A stretch of DNA of 64,000 nt from Herbaspirillum hiltneri N3 (GTDB lineage Bacteria; Pseudomonadota; Gammaproteobacteria; Burkholderiales; Burkholderiaceae_D): positions 4,774,001-4,838,000 of the forward strand of contig NZ_CP011409.1 of the NCBI RefSeq assembly GCF_001267925.1, in the 5' to 3' direction. Within the stretch, counting starts at the first letter, position 1; every line of letters begins with the position of its first letter. The notes beneath the pieces were generated by a model that was not told the DNA's origin, ran no database searches, and was given only the letters and a program-made list of their open reading frames with translations. Positions 62,259-64,000 of this stretch are shown one piece after another. The translations under genes were made by a program, and so were the position numbers.

Positions 62259-64000
62259 CTAAATTTCCACCTTGGTGCCCAGCTCAACCACGCGGTTGGC
62301 CGGGATGTGGAAGAAGTCCGACGGCTTGGCGCCGTTCTGGTACATCCACGCAAACAGCTGCTCGCGCCACAGCGACATGCCCAGCAACTTGCTCGGCACC
62401 ACCGTATCGCGCGCCAGGAAGAAGGACGTGTCCATCAGGTCGAACTCCATGCCGAACTGCGCCGCCGTCAAATCCAGCACCTTGTGCATTTCCGGCGCTT
62501 CCTTGAAGCCGAACGCAGCGCGCAGCAGATAGACGTTGCCGCCCAGATCCTTGAGCGTCAGGCGCTCTTCATCGGCGACGAACGGCACGTCCCAGATACT
62601 GATCTTCAGGAAAAACACCCGCTCGTGCAGGATGCGGTTGTGCTTGAGGTTGTGCAGCAGCGCCACCGGCACGGTATTGATGTTGCCGGTCATGAAGACC
62701 GCCGTGCCGCCAACGCGATGCGGCGGATGCGCCAGCAAGCCTTCGACGAAAGGTTCCAGCGGAATGCCGTCGTCCTTGATGCGGGTGCGCAGCAACATGC
62801 GGCCCGAGTACCAGGTCATCAGCAGGAAGAACGCCGCGCCGCCGAGCAGCAGCGGGAACCAGCCGCCATCGGCGATCTTCAGCAGGTTGGCCGTGAAGAA
62901 TGCCAGATCGACCGTAATGAAAGCACCGATCACCAGCGTCACCAGCACCGGATGCCATTTCCATTCGGCGCGCATGACCACCGCCGCCAACATCGTGGTG
63001 ATCACCATCGTGGTCGTCACGGCAACGCCGTAAGCCGCCGCCAGGTTGTCGGATTTCTTGAACGCCAGCACCACCGCCACCACCAGCACCAGCAGCATCC
63101 AGTTGATCAGCGGGATATAGATCTGGCCGCGCTCGTCTTCCGACGTATGCAGGATGCGCATGCGCGGCACGAAGCCCAGCAGGATGGCCTGGCTGGTCAG
63201 CGAGAACGCGCCCGAGATCACCGCCTGCGAGGCGATCACCGTGGCGAACGTCGCCAGCACCACCATCGGCACCAGCAGCATATCCGGCACCATCAGGTAA
63301 AACGGGTTCTTGATCGCTTCGGGATTCGACAACAGGTTGGCCCCCTGGCCAAAGTAATTGATCACCAGGCAAGGCATCACGGTATACAGCCACGCGAAGC
63401 GGATCGGCCGGATGCCGAAGTGGCCCATGTCGGCGTACAGCGCTTCGGCGCCGGTCAGCACCAGCACCACCGAGCCCAGCACGATGAAGGCCTGCAGCGA
63501 ATGCTCGATCATGAAATGCACGGCGTAATACGGATTGATCGCCACCAGGATGTCCGGCGCCTTGAGGATGTGATACAGGCCCAGCGCTCCCAGCGAAATG
63601 AACCACAGGAACATGATCGGCCCGAACAGCTTGCCCACCAGGTTGGTGCCGTGGCGCTGGATCAGGAACAGGCCGATCAGGATCACCAGCGTCAGCGGGA
63701 TCACGTAATGCGAAGTCCCCGGCGCCGCGATGTCCATGCCTTCCACCGCCGACAGCACCGAGATGGCCGGCGTGATCACCACGTCGCCATAGAACATGCA
63801 GGCCCCGAACACGCCCAGCATCATCAGCAACTTGGCGCGCGGCGAACCGCTCACGGCCGTGCGCAGCGACAGCGCCATCAGCGCCAGCACGCCGCCCTCG
63901 CCGTTGTTGTCGGCGCGCATGACGAACAGCACATACTTGAGCGAGACCACGATCGTGATCGACCAGAACAGCATGGAGATGATGCCCAGCACCGCATCGG
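62259..64000 (-). CDS. kup: Low-affinity potassium transporter Kup (N-terminus outside window)
   Basis: About 580 codons are visible. Many membrane segments followed by a cytoplasmic tail. Kup signatures seen: [18 protein letters not shown] near the visible start, [18 protein letters not shown], and [10 protein letters not shown]. Kup takes up K+ with protons. The frame stays open to the right edge (DAVLGIISM), so about 40-60 N-terminal codons lie outside. Confidence 0.95.
   Translation of the reverse strand, partial: DAVLGIISMLFWSITIVVSLKYVLFVMRADNNGEGGVLALMALSLRTAVSGSPRAKLLMMLGVFGACMFYGDVVITPAISVLSAVEGMDIAAPGTSHYVIPLTLVILIGLFLIQRHGTNLVGKLFGPIMFLWFISLGALGLYHILKAPDILVAINPYYAVHFMIEHSLQAFIVLGSVVLVLTGAEALYADMGHFGIRPIRFAWLYTVMPCLVINYFGQGANLLSNPEAIKNPFYLMVPDMLLVPMVVLATFATVIASQAVISGAFSLTSQAILLGFVPRMRILHTSEDERGQIYIPLINWMLLVLVVAVVLAFKKSDNLAAAYGVAVTTTMVITTMLAAVVMRAEWKWHPVLVTLVIGAFITVDLAFFTANLLKIADGGWFPLLLGGAAFFLLMTWYSGRMLLRTRIKDDGIPLEPFVEGLLAHPPHRVGGTAVFMTGNINTVPVALLHNLKHNRILHERVFFLKISIWDVPFVADEERLTLKDLGGNVYLLRAAFGFKEAPEMHKVLDLTAAQFGMEFDLMDTSFFLARDTVVPSKLLGMSLWREQLFAWMYQNGAKPSDFFHIPANRVVELGTKVEI

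Overview
The window is a chromosomal segment of a betaproteobacterium, most likely order Burkholderiales, family Oxalobacteraceae (Herbaspirillum/Collimonas/Janthinobacterium-like). This rests on protein families and gene order read from the sequence: the betaproteobacterial GshA type, DUF1840 and DUF3567 proteins, metX-metW, EIIA(Man)-HPr-EI beside gshB, DUF4390-ntrY-ntrX after rsmB, and the tRNA-tuf-tRNA-secE-nusG-rpl-rpoBC order. No rRNA, CRISPR array, insertion sequence or phage gene was seen. The genus is inference.

Layout. 1-16010 (all minus strand): a continuous translation-machinery cluster read as rpsL, rpsG, fusA, tuf, then the S10 and spc operons down to secY, infA, rpmJ and the start of rpsM, which runs off the left edge. 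16312-19976 (minus): a two-gene heme locus, a TonB-dependent heme receptor followed by a HemS/ChuS-like protein, with its own promoter overlapped by a perfect 19-bp Fur-box palindrome. It sits between rpoC and rpsL, neighbours in many relatives. 20065-34559 (minus): one unit starting at a near-consensus sigma-70 promoter and reading tRNA-Tyr, tRNA-Gly, tRNA-Thr, second tuf, tRNA-Trp, secE, nusG, rplK, rplA, rplJ, rplL, rpoB, rpoC, closed by a strong terminator. The two tuf genes look identical over the whole ORF and diverge at its edges.

34603-43000 (minus): gshA, gshB, a small phosphotransferase chain (EIIA-Man, HPr, EI) without a permease, then a terminator, a leader that looks like a metabolite-sensing attenuator, metX-metW and an AmpG-type permease. 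43203-46130 (minus): torF-like porin, glnK and amtB, with a good sigma-54 promoter and an NtrC-type dyad upstream, an ammonium-responsive operon.

46461-64000 (mixed strands): ubiK, comM/yifB, an OPT-family transporter, several small envelope proteins, two DMT-family transporters, an MFS transporter, a LysE-family remnant, rsmB, DUF4390, an NtrY-type kinase with a short NtrX-like regulator lacking the AAA+ domain, DUF3567, a TrmB-like methyltransferase, and the 3' part of kup.

Most of the window is conserved housekeeping DNA. The parts most worth a second look are the Fur-controlled heme locus with a lipoprotein signal on a normally cytoplasmic heme-handling protein, the metX leader with visible terminator/antiterminator pairing, the AAA+-less NtrX, and structured spacers inside the ribosomal and RNA polymerase operons. 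All motif assignments were made by reading the sequence; no alignment or folding program was run.
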